A stretch of DNA of 64,000 bases, from NCBI GenBank assembly GCA_038002745.1, contig JBBODD010000001.1, positions 2,852,001-2,916,000 of the forward strand, written 5' to 3'. Both the position numbers and the translations under genes were made by a program. The notes beneath the pieces were generated by a model, which had not been told where the DNA came from, did no database searches, and worked only from the letters and a program-made list of their open reading frames with translations. Shown here in pieces: positions 47,002-56,360 of this stretch. The number at the start of each line of letters is the position of its first letter. The stretch's first letter is position 1. Source of the stretch: Bacillus sp. FSL H8-0547 (GTDB taxonomy: Bacteria; Bacillota; Bacilli; Bacillales; Bacillaceae).

Positions 47002-47979
47002 ATGATCAGCATCAGGCGCATTTACACGATCATAGGGGCAGTTCTGCTGGCTGCAGTCCTGTTGATCGTTGCATTTACAACATGGTATACGGTCGATGAA
47101 TCCGATCAGGCGGTTATCATCACATTCGGTGAAGTAGAAGAAGGCATCAGTGAGCCCGGTCTTCACTTCAAAATGCCATGGCCGATACAGTCCGTTGAAA
47201 AGCTGTCCAAAGAAACGTTCAGTCTTAAGTTCGGCTATTCCGAAGAAAACGGCGAAGTTAAATCCTTTCCAAAGGATACAAAAATGATCACAGGGGATGA
47301 AAATATCGTTCTCGCAGATATGGTTGTGCAGTGGAAAATTACCGATCCTGAAAAGTACTTGTTTAACTCGGAAGATCCAGAGGAAATCCTGTATGACGCC
47401 ACATCAGCTTCCCTGCGAAGCATTATCGGCAGCTCTGAAATTGACGATGCGCTCACGTCCGGAAAAGTGGAAATCGAGGAAAATGTTCAGGAACTGCTGA
47501 TTTCCTTGATGGAGAAGTATGATATCGGCATTTCGGTTCTGGCCGTCAAACTTCAGGATGTTGACCTCCCGAATGATGAGGTAAGGAAAGCCTTTACGGA
47601 CGTAACAAGCGCGCGTGAAACGATGAATACAAAAATCAATGAAGCAAAAAAATACTCAAATCAGCGAACACGTGAGGCTGAAGGGGAAGAGGATGCACTC
47701 ATCTCAAAAGCAGAAGCTGACAAAACGGCAAGAATCGAAAAAGCCCGCGGAGAAGTAGCTAATTTCAACGCTGTTCTTAGCGAGTATGAAAAAGCCGAGG
47801 GCATAACAGAGAAGCGTCTCATTCTTGAAACGATCGATCAAGTGCTTCCTGGAGCCACGATCTATTTTATGAAAGATGACGGAAGCACAATGAAATACCT
47901 CCCTATTGGCGAACTGCAGAAGAAAAAGGAAGAGCCAAAACCTGAAACTGAGGAAGGAAGTGAAAAGAATGGCCAATGA
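47002..47979 (+). CDS. hflK: SPFH/Band 7 protein HflK
   Basis: Membrane-anchored modulator of FtsH protease. 325 residues: an N-terminal membrane segment (about 9-28), SPFH/band 7 domain with AVIITFGEVEEGISEPGLHF and a coiled coil with EAKKYSNQRTREAEGEEDAL. AAAGGGGGCGGAGAA is the ribosome site. It overlaps hflC by 11 bases. hflKC are absent here in B. subtilis but occur in many bacilli. Confidence 0.93.
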   Translation: MISIRRIYTIIGAVLLAAVLLIVAFTTWYTVDESDQAVIITFGEVEEGISEPGLHFKMPWPIQSVEKLSKETFSLKFGYSEENGEVKSFPKDTKMITGDENIVLADMVVQWKITDPEKYLFNSEDPEEILYDATSASLRSIIGSSEIDDALTSGKVEIEENVQELLISLMEKYDIGISVLAVKLQDVDLPNDEVRKAFTDVTSARETMNTKINEAKKYSNQRTREAEGEEDALISKAEADKTARIEKARGEVANFNAVLSEYEKAEGITEKRLILETIDQVLPGATIYFMKDDGSTMKYLPIGELQKKKEEPKPETEEGSEKNGQ

Positions 47980-48904
47980 CAACCTGGTGGACATGAGTGA
48001 AAAGCGCGGAGATTCCGGAGGATACGGCAAATATATAAAGACGGGACTCTGGCTTTTACTCACCCTTGCTGCAGCGATTGTTCTTTTCACCAACATGTTT
48101 GTCGTAAAAGAAAATGAATATAAAGCAGTCCGCCAGTTTGGTGAGGTTGTAAGAATCATCGAAAAGCCGGGGCTGCACTTGAAGGTGCCTTTTGTACAGT
48201 CGGTTTCCTCCATTCCAAAATATCAGATGACATATGATGTTGAAGAAGCGGAAATCAATACGAAAGATAAAAAAAGAATACTGATCGATAATTATGCTGT
48301 GTGGAAAGTGGATGATCCTAAAAAAATGATTGCCAACGCGAGAACGCTCGTGAACGCTGAAACAAAAATGGCAGAGTTCACTTTTTCCACAGTCCGTTCA
48401 GAGCTTGGCCGGCTCAACTATGATGAAATCATCAATGATGAAAAGTCGTCAAGAGGCAGCATTAATGATAAAGTCACTGAAATCGTGAATGGTCTTCTGG
48501 AAAAAGACGGGTACGGAATTACAGTTACAGATGTCAGAATCAAACGCACCGACCTGCCTGAGGACAATGAAGCATCTGTTTATACCCGCATGATCTCCGA
48601 AAGACAGTCAACGGCCCAGGATTACTTGTCCCAGGGTGATGCAAAGAAAAACAGTGCCATTGCAGCAACCGACCGGACTGTAAAGGAAATGCTGGCTAAA
48701 GCAGCAGCCAATGCAGATGTTATCAGAAGTCAGGGAGAACAGGAAGCAGGGAGAATCTACAACAGTTCCTATTCTAAAAACCCGGAATTCTATGAATTGT
48801 ACAGAACACTTGAATCCTATAAAAAGACAATTGACGAAGAAACGGTCATTATCATGCCGTTTGACTCTGATTATGCTAAAACATTGATGGGCGGAACTGA
48901 CTAA
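47969..48904 (+). CDS. hflC: SPFH/Band 7 protein HflC
   Basis: Partner of HflK. 311 residues: N-terminal cytoplasmic tail, one membrane segment (about 21-40), SPFH domain with KAVRQFGEVVRIIEKPGLHLKVPF, and an alanine-rich C-terminal coiled coil. The ATG at 47969 lies within the end of hflK, giving coupled synthesis. polA follows after a 101-base gap. Confidence 0.93.
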   Translation: MANDNLVDMSEKRGDSGGYGKYIKTGLWLLLTLAAAIVLFTNMFVVKENEYKAVRQFGEVVRIIEKPGLHLKVPFVQSVSSIPKYQMTYDVEEAEINTKDKKRILIDNYAVWKVDDPKKMIANARTLVNAETKMAEFTFSTVRSELGRLNYDEIINDEKSSRGSINDKVTEIVNGLLEKDGYGITVTDVRIKRTDLPEDNEASVYTRMISERQSTAQDYLSQGDAKKNSAIAATDRTVKEMLAKAAANADVIRSQGEQEAGRIYNSSYSKNPEFYELYRTLESYKKTIDEETVIIMPFDSDYAKTLMGGTD

Positions 48905-49005
48905 CAGCGTCCTGTCCCCTGATTTTCATTCTGTCTGCCTGTCATGGTAGAATAGAGAAAGAAAATCAGGGGATTTTTTATATCCTTTTACAGGGAGGTT
49001 TACCT

Positions 49006-51636
49006 ATGCCGAAAAAACTCGTGCTGATTGACGGGAACAGCATTGCCTACCGGGCTTTTTTTGCCCTTCCGCTGCTGAATAATGACAAAGGTGTACATAC
49101 AAACGCTATTTACGGATTTACCATGATCCTAATGAAAATACTTGAAGATGAAAAGCCGTCTCACATGCTGGTTGCCTTTGATGCGGGAAAAACGACCTTC
49201 AGGCATGAAACGTTCAAAGAATACAAGGGCGGCCGGCAGAAGACCCCGCCGGAGCTGTCGGAGCAATTTCCGTTTATAAGGGAGCTGCTTGATGCCTACA
49301 GCATTTCACGGTATGAGCTTCCGAATTATGAAGCGGATGATATCATCGGAACGCTGTCAAAACAAGCCGAAAAAGACGGTTTTGAAGTAAAAGTCATTTC
49401 AGGTGATAAAGATTTGACGCAGCTCGTCTCAGAACAGATCACCGTTGACATTACAAGAAAAGGAATAACAGATGTTGATTCCTATACGCCCCAATTTGTT
49501 ATGGAGAAATACGGCCTGTCCCCCTCTCAGATTATCGATATGAAGGGGCTTATGGGAGACAGTTCAGACAACATCCCGGGTGTTCCGGGGGTCGGAGAAA
49601 AAACGGCCATCAAACTTCTGAAGGAACATGAAACCCTTGAAGCGCTCTATGAATCCTTAGACAAGGTTACGGCCAAAAAATTAAAAGAAAAGCTTGAAGA
49701 AAACAAAGAACAGGCAATGATGAGCAAAGAGCTTGCAACAATCAACTGTGAGGCGCCGCTTGAAATTACCTTGTCTGAAGCTGAGTATAAGGGCTTTGAG
49801 GCGAAGAATGTAGCGGGTATTTACAAAGAGCTCGGCTTCAATTCTCTCCTGGACAAACTGGGAGCGGACACAGAAGCTGAGCTTGAGCCAATCGAAGATG
49901 TTCAATTTGAAATGCTTAACGAAATAGCGGATAAACATCTGGCTGATGAATCCGTCCTTATTGTCGAAGTCCTTGATGACAACTATCACAGCAGCAGCAT
50001 AATCGGACTTGCCGTTATCAATGAAAATGGCAGCTACTATGTGCCGGCAGAACTTGCCGTTAAATCTGAGGCGTTTAAAAAATGGGCGGCAGACGAGACG
50101 AAACGAAAAACGGTTTATGATGCCAAACAATCCATCGTTGCTCTTCACTGGCAGGGGATTGAGCTGAACGCAGTTGAATTTGACGTTTTGCTTGCAGCCT
50201 ATATCCTTGACCCTTCGCAGTCGTTTGCTGATGCAGCAGGAGTGGCCCGCCACAGCGGAATTCACCTTGTTCAGTCCGACGAAACGGTTTATGGCAAGGG
50301 GGCAAAACGCGCCATTCCGGAAGCTTCGATGCTTGCTGAACACCTTGTGAGAAAAGGTCTCGCCCTAAAGGCTGTTAAAGAAAAGCTTCAGCTCCAACTT
50401 GAGGAAAATGAGCAGCTTGAGCTTTATCTTGATCTTGAAATGCCGCTTTCCATTATTCTTGCTGAAATGGAAGCAACAGGTGTGAGTGTTGATATTGAGC
50501 GTCTCGAAGACATGGGACGGGAGCTGACAGACCGTCTGATGACACTGGAAGAAACGATTCACCGTCTCGCCGGTGAAGCCTTTAATATCAATTCGCCAAA
50601 GCAGCTCGGCTCGATTCTCTTTGACAAGCTTGGACTGCCTGCTGCAAAGAAAACAAAGACAGGATACTCCACGTCTGCAGACGTCCTTGAAAAGCTTGCA
50701 GGAAAACATGAAATCGTGCAGGAAATCCTTCATTACCGCCAGCTTGGAAAACTTCAGTCCACCTATATTGAGGGGCTTTTGAAAGTCGTCCACAAGGACA
50801 CAAGAAAGGTGCATACAAGATATGTACAGACGCTTACTCAGACAGGCCGCCTGAGCTCGACGGACCCGAACCTTCAGAATATCCCGATCCGCCTTGAAGA
50901 GGGTCGCAAAATCCGCCAGGCCTTTGTCCCTTCTGAAAAAGACTGGGTCATGTTTGCAGCAGATTATTCGCAGATTGAACTCCGGGTTCTTGCTCACATC
51001 GCAGGCGACAGCAATCTGATTGAGGCTTTTCAAAATGACCTTGATATTCATACGAAAACAGCCATGGACGTTTTCGGCGTTGAAGCGGATGCCGTTACTT
51101 CAAATATGAGAAGGCAGGCGAAGGCCGTTAACTTTGGTATCGTATATGGAATCAGCGACTATGGCCTTTCTCAAAGTCTGAATATTACCCGAAAAGAGGC
51201 AGGAGAGTTTATTAAACGGTACCTTGAAAGCTTCGACGGAGTGAAGGAATATATGGAGGAGATTGTACAGGAAGCCAAGCAAAACGGCTATGTAAAAACG
51301 CTTCTTCACCGCAGACGCTATATCCCTGAAATAACGAGCAGAAATTTCAATATCAGAAGCTTTGCAGAGAGAACGGCGATGAATACCCCAATCCAGGGAA
51401 GTGCGGCCGATATCATCAAAAAAGCGATGATTGACATGGCTGCAAAGCTGAAAGAGGAAAAGCTGCAGACACGCCTGCTCCTTCAGGTGCATGATGAATT
51501 GATTTTTGAAGCCCCAAAAGAAGAAATCCCGGTACTTGAAAAACTTGTTCCGCAAGTAATGGAACATGCCGTTGAACTGAAAGTGCCGCTTAAAGTGGAC
51601 TACTCCTATGGTTCATCCTGGTACGACGCAAAATAA
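49006..51636 (+). CDS. polA: DNA polymerase I PolA
   Basis: Repair polymerase with 5'-3' exonuclease. 876 residues. The N-terminal FEN domain starts KLVLIDGNSIAYRAFFALP; the middle region is the degenerate, inactive 3'-5' exonuclease-like domain typical of Bacillus; the polymerase core has FAADYSQIELRVLAHI (motif A) and LLLQVHDELIFE (motif C). AGGGAGG precedes the ATG. mutM starts 12 bases after the stop, so polA-mutM-ytaF-coaE is probably one operon. Confidence 0.98.
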   Translation: MPKKLVLIDGNSIAYRAFFALPLLNNDKGVHTNAIYGFTMILMKILEDEKPSHMLVAFDAGKTTFRHETFKEYKGGRQKTPPELSEQFPFIRELLDAYSISRYELPNYEADDIIGTLSKQAEKDGFEVKVISGDKDLTQLVSEQITVDITRKGITDVDSYTPQFVMEKYGLSPSQIIDMKGLMGDSSDNIPGVPGVGEKTAIKLLKEHETLEALYESLDKVTAKKLKEKLEENKEQAMMSKELATINCEAPLEITLSEAEYKGFEAKNVAGIYKELGFNSLLDKLGADTEAELEPIEDVQFEMLNEIADKHLADESVLIVEVLDDNYHSSSIIGLAVINENGSYYVPAELAVKSEAFKKWAADETKRKTVYDAKQSIVALHWQGIELNAVEFDVLLAAYILDPSQSFADAAGVARHSGIHLVQSDETVYGKGAKRAIPEASMLAEHLVRKGLALKAVKEKLQLQLEENEQLELYLDLEMPLSIILAEMEATGVSVDIERLEDMGRELTDRLMTLEETIHRLAGEAFNINSPKQLGSILFDKLGLPAAKKTKTGYSTSADVLEKLAGKHEIVQEILHYRQLGKLQSTYIEGLLKVVHKDTRKVHTRYVQTLTQTGRLSSTDPNLQNIPIRLEEGRKIRQAFVPSEKDWVMFAADYSQIELRVLAHIAGDSNLIEAFQNDLDIHTKTAMDVFGVEADAVTSNMRRQAKAVNFGIVYGISDYGLSQSLNITRKEAGEFIKRYLESFDGVKEYMEEIVQEAKQNGYVKTLLHRRRYIPEITSRNFNIRSFAERTAMNTPIQGSAADIIKKAMIDMAAKLKEEKLQTRLLLQVHDELIFEAPKEEIPVLEKLVPQVMEHAVELKVPLKVDYSYGSSWYDAK

Positions 51637-51648
51637 GGAAGTGAGAAT

Positions 51649-52473
51649 ATGCCTGAACTGCCGGAAGTTGAAACCGTCAGACGGACACTGATTGAATTAG
51701 TCAAAGGAAAAACAATTGAGGCCGTGTATATCCATTGGCCGAAGATGATTAAAAAGCCGGAAGAAACGGTGCAGTTTCAGGATGCTGTTGCCGGTCAGAC
51801 GATCCGGGATGTCGGAAGACGGGGGAAGTTCCTCAAATTCTATCTTGATGACTATGTCCTTGTCTCCCATCTCAGAATGGAAGGGAGATACGGCCTGTTT
51901 CAGTCCTCTGACCCGATCGACAAGCATACGCATGTGGTTTTTAAGATGACGGATGGCTCTGAGCTCAGGTATAAGGATGTCAGAAAGTTTGGCACGATGC
52001 ACCTTTTCACCAAAGGCGAGGAAGAACTCCATATGCCGCTGTCCCATCTTGGGCCCGAACCGTTCTCTGAAAGCTTCACCGCCGAATACCTGCAGGAAAA
52101 GCTGAAAAAGACGAACCGGAAAATCAAGGCTGTGCTCCTTGACCAGAAGGTGCTTGTAGGCCTTGGGAACATTTATGTCGATGAAGCTCTCTTCAGATCC
52201 GGCATCCACCCTGAGCGTCCTGCAAACGGACTCAGCGCAGAGGAAACAGCAAAGCTTCAGCAGGAAATTGTGCGCACTCTGAGTGAAGCCGTTGAAAAAG
52301 GCGGCAGCACGGTCAGATCCTACGTGAACACGCAAGGTCAGATCGGCATGTTTCAGCTTCAGCTGTTTGTATACGGAAGAACGAATGAACCATGCAAGGT
52401 CTGCGGCGAAACCCTGATCAAAACTGTAGTTGGAGGAAGAGGGACGCACTACTGCAGCAGGTGCCAGAGATAA
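51649..52473 (+). CDS. mutM: Formamidopyrimidine-DNA glycosylase MutM
   Basis: Removes 8-oxoguanine and other oxidised purines. 274 residues. Catalytic Pro2/Glu3 in MPELPEVETVRR, H2TH region with LLDQKVLVGLGNIYVDEALF, and a C-terminal zinc finger CKVC...CSRC. Order polA-mutM matches B. subtilis. Confidence 0.98.
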   Translation: MPELPEVETVRRTLIELVKGKTIEAVYIHWPKMIKKPEETVQFQDAVAGQTIRDVGRRGKFLKFYLDDYVLVSHLRMEGRYGLFQSSDPIDKHTHVVFKMTDGSELRYKDVRKFGTMHLFTKGEEELHMPLSHLGPEPFSESFTAEYLQEKLKKTNRKIKAVLLDQKVLVGLGNIYVDEALFRSGIHPERPANGLSAEETAKLQQEIVRTLSEAVEKGGSTVRSYVNTQGQIGMFQLQLFVYGRTNEPCKVCGETLIKTVVGGRGTHYCSRCQR

Positions 52474-52534
52474 GTGAACACCTCATAGGCCGATGTCATA
52501 TACTACCGTAGCATTTGCGGAAGGGGCATGGTTT

Positions 52535-53170
52535 ATGGTTGCAGCTGCATCACTTTTTTTATTGGCATTTGCAGTAAGTCTGGATAGCTTTTCAGTCGGT
52601 TTCACTTATGGATTAAGGAAAATGAGCATGCCGTTTAAGTCGGTCTTCATCATTGCCTGCTGCTCGGCAGTTACCTTGCTGCTTGCAATGGGGGTTGGAC
52701 ACGCGCTTGCCTCTGTTCTCCCGCACAGTCTGACCGGAAAGCTTGGGGGCATTATTTTAATAGGCATTGGCGCATGGGTGCTTTATCAATTTCTTCAGCC
52801 TGTCAGGGAAATGACAAAGGAAGAATCTGAAAAGACCCTGCTTAACCTTGAAATCAAGTCGTTTGGCATCGTGATTAACATTTTGAGCAGACCGGCTGCA
52901 GCAGATATTGATAAATCCGGCACAATCACAGGGGTTGAAGCCCTCCTGCTCGGATTTGCATTGTCGCTTGATGCGTTTGGAGCAGGAATAGGAGCGGCGC
53001 TGCTCGGCTATTCTCCTTTTGCGACAAGCGTGCTTGTGGCCGTTATGAGCTCTTTGTTTGTAATGTTCGGAATCAAATCCGGGCACCTCTTTTCAAGATT
53101 TGCCTGGATGGAAAAACTATCATTTCTTCCGGGAGTTCTGCTGATTATACTCGGAATCTGGAAGCTTTAG
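52535..53170 (+). CDS. ytaF: Sporulation membrane protein YtaF (MntP-like)
   Basis: Polytopic protein of the MntP/YtaF family, 211 residues, about six membrane segments, with two related repeats (FAVSLDSFSVGFTYGLR and FALSLDAFGAGIGAALLGY). ATG 52535 gives the B. subtilis-like length, with AAGGGG upstream; the frame extends to 52493. It lies between mutM and coaE as in B. subtilis. Confidence 0.9.
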   Translation: MVAAASLFLLAFAVSLDSFSVGFTYGLRKMSMPFKSVFIIACCSAVTLLLAMGVGHALASVLPHSLTGKLGGIILIGIGAWVLYQFLQPVREMTKEESEKTLLNLEIKSFGIVINILSRPAAADIDKSGTITGVEALLLGFALSLDAFGAGIGAALLGYSPFATSVLVAVMSSLFVMFGIKSGHLFSRFAWMEKLSFLPGVLLIILGIWKL

Positions 53171-53188
53171 AAGCAGGGGGAATAAAAA

Positions 53189-53794
53189 GTGACGCTCTCA
53201 ATTGGATTAACAGGCGGTATTGCAAGCGGAAAAAGCACCGTATCAAACATGTTCAAAGAAGCAAACATCCGGGTTATAGATGCAGATATCATCGCAAGAC
53301 AGGTCGTAGAACAAGGCGCGCCGGCATACCGGCTGATTGCAGAAGCATTTGGGAGCGGCATCCTTCACGAAGACGGATCGATTGACCGCGAGAAGCTTGG
53401 GAGCATTATTTTTCAACATGCAAAAGAGCGGGAAAAACTGAACAGCATCGTGCATCCGGCAGTCAGAAAAGAAATGCTGAGGCAAAAAAAAGAGGCGGAA
53501 GCAAGCGGCGAGGCTGCGGTCGTCCTGGATATTCCGCTTTTGTTTGAAAGCAAGCTGACACACTTGGCGGATGTTACGCTGGTCGTATACGTGAATCCGG
53601 ATGTGCAGCTCAGCAGATTAATGAAACGCAACGGCTTATCAGAAGAAGATGCAAAATGGAGAATCGCTTCCCAGCTCCCCCTTAATGAAAAAAAGGAGCA
53701 GGCGGATGAAGTGATCGACAACAACGGAACGATCGAAGCAACAAAAGAACAGTTTCATACATTGCTTGAAAAATGGAACCTGGCTTCTAAGTGA
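53189..53794 (+). CDS. coaE: Dephospho-CoA kinase CoaE
   Basis: Last step of CoA synthesis. 201 residues. P-loop GGIASGKST at 9-17, [10 protein letters not shown] near 31 and the LID region with [20 protein letters not shown] start with AGGGGG upstream. Probably the last gene of the polA operon; no strong terminator hairpin is seen before the gapB operator. Confidence 0.97.
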   Translation: MTLSIGLTGGIASGKSTVSNMFKEANIRVIDADIIARQVVEQGAPAYRLIAEAFGSGILHEDGSIDREKLGSIIFQHAKEREKLNSIVHPAVRKEMLRQKKEAEASGEAAVVLDIPLLFESKLTHLADVTLVVYVNPDVQLSRLMKRNGLSEEDAKWRIASQLPLNEKKEQADEVIDNNGTIEATKEQFHTLLEKWNLASK

Positions 53795-53851
53795 AGCCTC
53801 GTTTCATTTTTTTTTGAAAAAAGAACATTTAATCATCCTATTTGGGCTTAA

Positions 53852-53898
53852 ATGTGATATACTAATCGTGCGAATAAGCATATATTAGTATATCACAT
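53852..53898 (+). promoter_or_regulatory. Inverted pair of CcpN boxes at gapB
   Basis: Perfect 15-bp arms at 53852-53866 (ATGTGATATACTAAT) and 53884-53898 (ATTAGTATATCACAT), 17 bases apart. TGTGATATACT (53853-53863) and its complement fit the B. subtilis CcpN consensus TRTGHYATAYW exactly. The left copy overlaps a likely -10 (TATACT). CcpN represses gapB in B. subtilis during growth on glucose. Confidence 0.75.
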
Positions 53899-53918
53899 AA
53901 TCCGAGAGGGGTAATGGT

Positions 53919-54941
53919 ATGAAAGCGAAGATTGCCATTAACGGTTTTGGTCGAATTGGGAGAATGGTATTCAGAAAAGCAATCTTTGAAGAAAGCATGA
54001 CGATTGTCGCCATCAACGCAAGCTATCCGGCCGAGACGCTGGCGCACATGATCAAATATGATACAAACCACGGGAAGTTCGAAGGGGAAGTGCTTCCTTT
54101 TGATGATTATTTGCTAGTTAACGGACAAAAGGTCCAATTACTTAATTTCAGAGATCCGAGGGATTTGCCTTGGGGGCTCATGGATATTGATATAGTTGTT
54201 GAAGCTACGGGTAAATTCAACGACGGTGAAAAAGCGATGTACCATGTACAGGCTGGTGCAAAAAAAGTCATCTTAACAGCACCGGGGAAAAATGAAGACA
54301 TTACAGTTGTCATGGGCGTAAATGAAGAGGCTTACAACAATGAACAGCACGTCATCATTTCAAATGCATCATGCACTACAAACTGCCTGGCACCTGTTGT
54401 AAAAGTGCTCGATGAACAGTTCGGCATTGAAAACGGCCTCATGACAACCGTTCACGCCTACACAAACGATCAGAAAAACATTGATAACCCGCACAAAGAT
54501 CTGCGCAGAGCAAGAGCATGCGGCCAGTCCATCATCCCGACAACAACAGGCGCTGCAAAAGCGCTGTCTCTAGTCCTGCCTCATCTAAAAGGCAAACTTC
54601 ATGGCATGGCACTTAGAGTTCCGACTCCGAATGTCTCGCTCGTCGACCTCGTTGTCGATGTGAAAAGAGACGTGACAGTTGAAGAAGTGAGTGCTGCGTT
54701 CATGGATGCTGCAGACGGAGAACTCCAGGGAATCCTGGATTTTACAACAGAGCCGCTAGTATCGATTGACTTTAACACAAACCCGCATTCCGCAATCATC
54801 GACGGCCTGTCCACTATGGTCATGGCAGACCGGAAAATTAAAGTGCTCGCATGGTATGACAACGAATGGGGCTACTCATGCAGAGTCGTGGATCTCGTTC
54901 GATTTGTTGCTTCGAAAATGAAGAAGTTATCAGCAGTATAA
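53919..54941 (+). CDS. gapB: Glyceraldehyde-3-phosphate dehydrogenase GapB (gluconeogenic)
   Basis: NADP-preferring gluconeogenic GAPDH. 340 residues. The catalytic Cys152 is in SNASCTTNCLAP. After the Rossmann motif GFGRIGR the residues are VAINASYPAE, without the Asp that selects NAD in the glycolytic GapA, consistent with NADP use. The start follows GAGAGGGG. CcpN boxes lie in front. In B. subtilis speD follows in the same operon; here repeats intervene. Confidence 0.96.
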   Translation: MKAKIAINGFGRIGRMVFRKAIFEESMTIVAINASYPAETLAHMIKYDTNHGKFEGEVLPFDDYLLVNGQKVQLLNFRDPRDLPWGLMDIDIVVEATGKFNDGEKAMYHVQAGAKKVILTAPGKNEDITVVMGVNEEAYNNEQHVIISNASCTTNCLAPVVKVLDEQFGIENGLMTTVHAYTNDQKNIDNPHKDLRRARACGQSIIPTTTGAAKALSLVLPHLKGKLHGMALRVPTPNVSLVDLVVDVKRDVTVEEVSAAFMDAADGELQGILDFTTEPLVSIDFNTNPHSAIIDGLSTMVMADRKIKVLAWYDNEWGYSCRVVDLVRFVASKMKKLSAV

Positions 54942-54952
54942 ACGTATAAGTG

Positions 54953-54985
54953 GAAAAGACAGCCTTTGGCTGTCTTTTCTTTATG
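54953..54985 (+). terminator. Rho-independent terminator of gapB
   Basis: AAAAGACAGCC / GGCTGTCTTTT hairpin with a TTT loop. Confidence 0.9.
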
Positions 54986-55078
54986 CATCCAGCATTTAGG
55001 GGTGGTGCAAGCCTGCGAGACATCTTATCTGACGGAGAATGGCACGGGGATTTCGCGTGAACAAACAGAAGCACATAT

Positions 55079-55230
55079 GAAATGACCCTTCAGCAGGGTG
55101 GAGATGGTGCGAAGGGTTATAAGTGCATGAGATATGACCTTTCAGCAGATTGAGCATTGCGCGAAGGGTCATAAGTGCATAAGAAATGACCCTTCATAAG
55201 GATGGAGATGGTGCGAAGGGTTATAAGCAA
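55079..55230. repeat. Tandem repeat array F, 52-bp period, 3 units
   Basis: ACCCTTC (second copy ACCTTTC) occurs at 55085, 55137 and 55189, exactly 52 bases apart. Each unit has arms ATGACCCTTC and GAAGGGTYAT (10 bp) and a connecting GTGCATAA/GA. It lies between the gapB terminator and array E. Confidence 0.9.
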
Positions 55231-55254
55231 ACTAGTAATCACTCTGTAACAAGA

Positions 55255-56055
55255 CTCAGTGAGGATAGAACCCTCAAACAGAGAAATATCTTGTTTGGTG
55301 GTCCTGATCCGTCCGATAAGAACCCTCAAGCGGAAAAAAACAGGTTTGACGGCACCATCCCACCCAATAAGAACCCTCAAGCAGAAAAAAATCCGGTTTG
55401 ATGGCACCGATCCGCCCGATAAGAACCCTCAACCAAAGAAAAATCCAGTTTGGTGGTCCTAATCCGTCCGATAAGAACCCTCAAGCAGAAAAAAATCCGG
55501 TTTGATGGCACCGATCCACCCGATAAGAACCCTCAAACAGAAAAAAATCCGGTTTGATGGCACCGATCCGCCCGATAAGAACCCTCAAGCAGAAAAAAAT
55601 CCGGTTTGATGGCACCGATCCGCCCGATAAGAACCCTCAAGCAGAGAAGAATTCTCTTTGATGGCACCATCCCACCCAATAAGAACCCTCAAGCAGAAAA
55701 AAATCCGGTTTGATGGCACCGATCCACCGGCACCGATCCGCCCGATAAGAACCCTCAAGCAGATAAGAATCCAGTTTGATGGCCCCATTCCGTCCGATAA
55801 GAACCCTCAACCAAAGAAGAATCTGTTTTGATGTCACCATCCCACCCAATAAGAACCCTCAAACAGAAAAAAAACAGGTTTGGTGGTACCAATCCACCCA
55901 ATAAGAACCCTCAAGCGGAAAAAAATCCGGTTTGATGGCACCGATCTGCCCGATAAGAACCCTCAAGCAGATAAGAATCCAGTTTGATGGCACCGATCTA
56001 CCCAATAAGAACCCTCAAGCAGAAAAAATCCGGTTCAATAGCACCATCCCGCCAG
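55255..56055. repeat. Tandem repeat array E, 52-bp period, ~15 units
   Basis: The ACCCTCAA core occurs at 55270, 55322, 55373, 55425, 55477, 55529, 55581, 55633, 55685, 55751, 55803, 55855, 55907, 55959 and 56011. All steps are 51-52 except one of 66 caused by a partial duplication of CACCGATCC near 55730. Unit text is (G/A)ATAAGAACCCTCAAGC, a purine-rich stretch, then GGTTTGATGGCACC. It shares its core and TTTGATGGCAC part with array C, 35 kb away. Confidence 0.95.
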
Positions 56056-56185
56056 AAAGTATTCCAAATTATGTCCTCCGCAAAAAACGAAATTTATCTC
56101 TGCTAAAAAAATACTAAAACACCCGGCAACGTACGCTGTGAGCCCCTGAATGAAAGAGAAGCATCGTTTTTTTGAAAAAAGTGTG

Positions 56186-56214
56186 TTGCAAAAACAAACT
56201 AAAGAAAGTATACT
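56186..56214 (+). promoter_or_regulatory. Sigma-A promoter of speD
   Basis: TTGCAA (56186-56191), 17-base spacer, TATACT (56209-56214); transcription would start near 56221. Confidence 0.75.
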
Positions 56215-56220
56215 ATTTTT

Positions 56221-56345
56221 CGTGAACTTCTTAATGAACGCGGCCTTGTGGCTACTTAAAGGGTTAGGACCTCTCTGGACTAACTTTCCCCCGTGGTAGT
56301 TCAACAATCCATTGCGAAGAACTTCATGTAAACTAAAATTCCTAA
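56221..56345 (+). ncRNA. Putative structured leader RNA of speD
   Basis: TGAAC (56235-56239) and TAC (56253-56255) together match GTAGTTCA (56296-56303), with a small GCC/GGC hairpin (56243-56252) looping out between the two left arms. Inside, GTTAG (56263-56267) pairs with CTAAC (56280-56284). This three-part branched fold ends before the ribosome site AAAGGGGG. No known riboswitch class was recognised. It may sense polyamine or S-adenosylmethionine status, by context only. Confidence 0.5.
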
Positions 56346-56360
56346 AGGGGGAACCATATA

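Noticed and set aside
55117-56117. Open frames across arrays F and E
   Set aside because: Same reason: frame rotation in a 52-bp repeat, no start signals, and no homology recognised.
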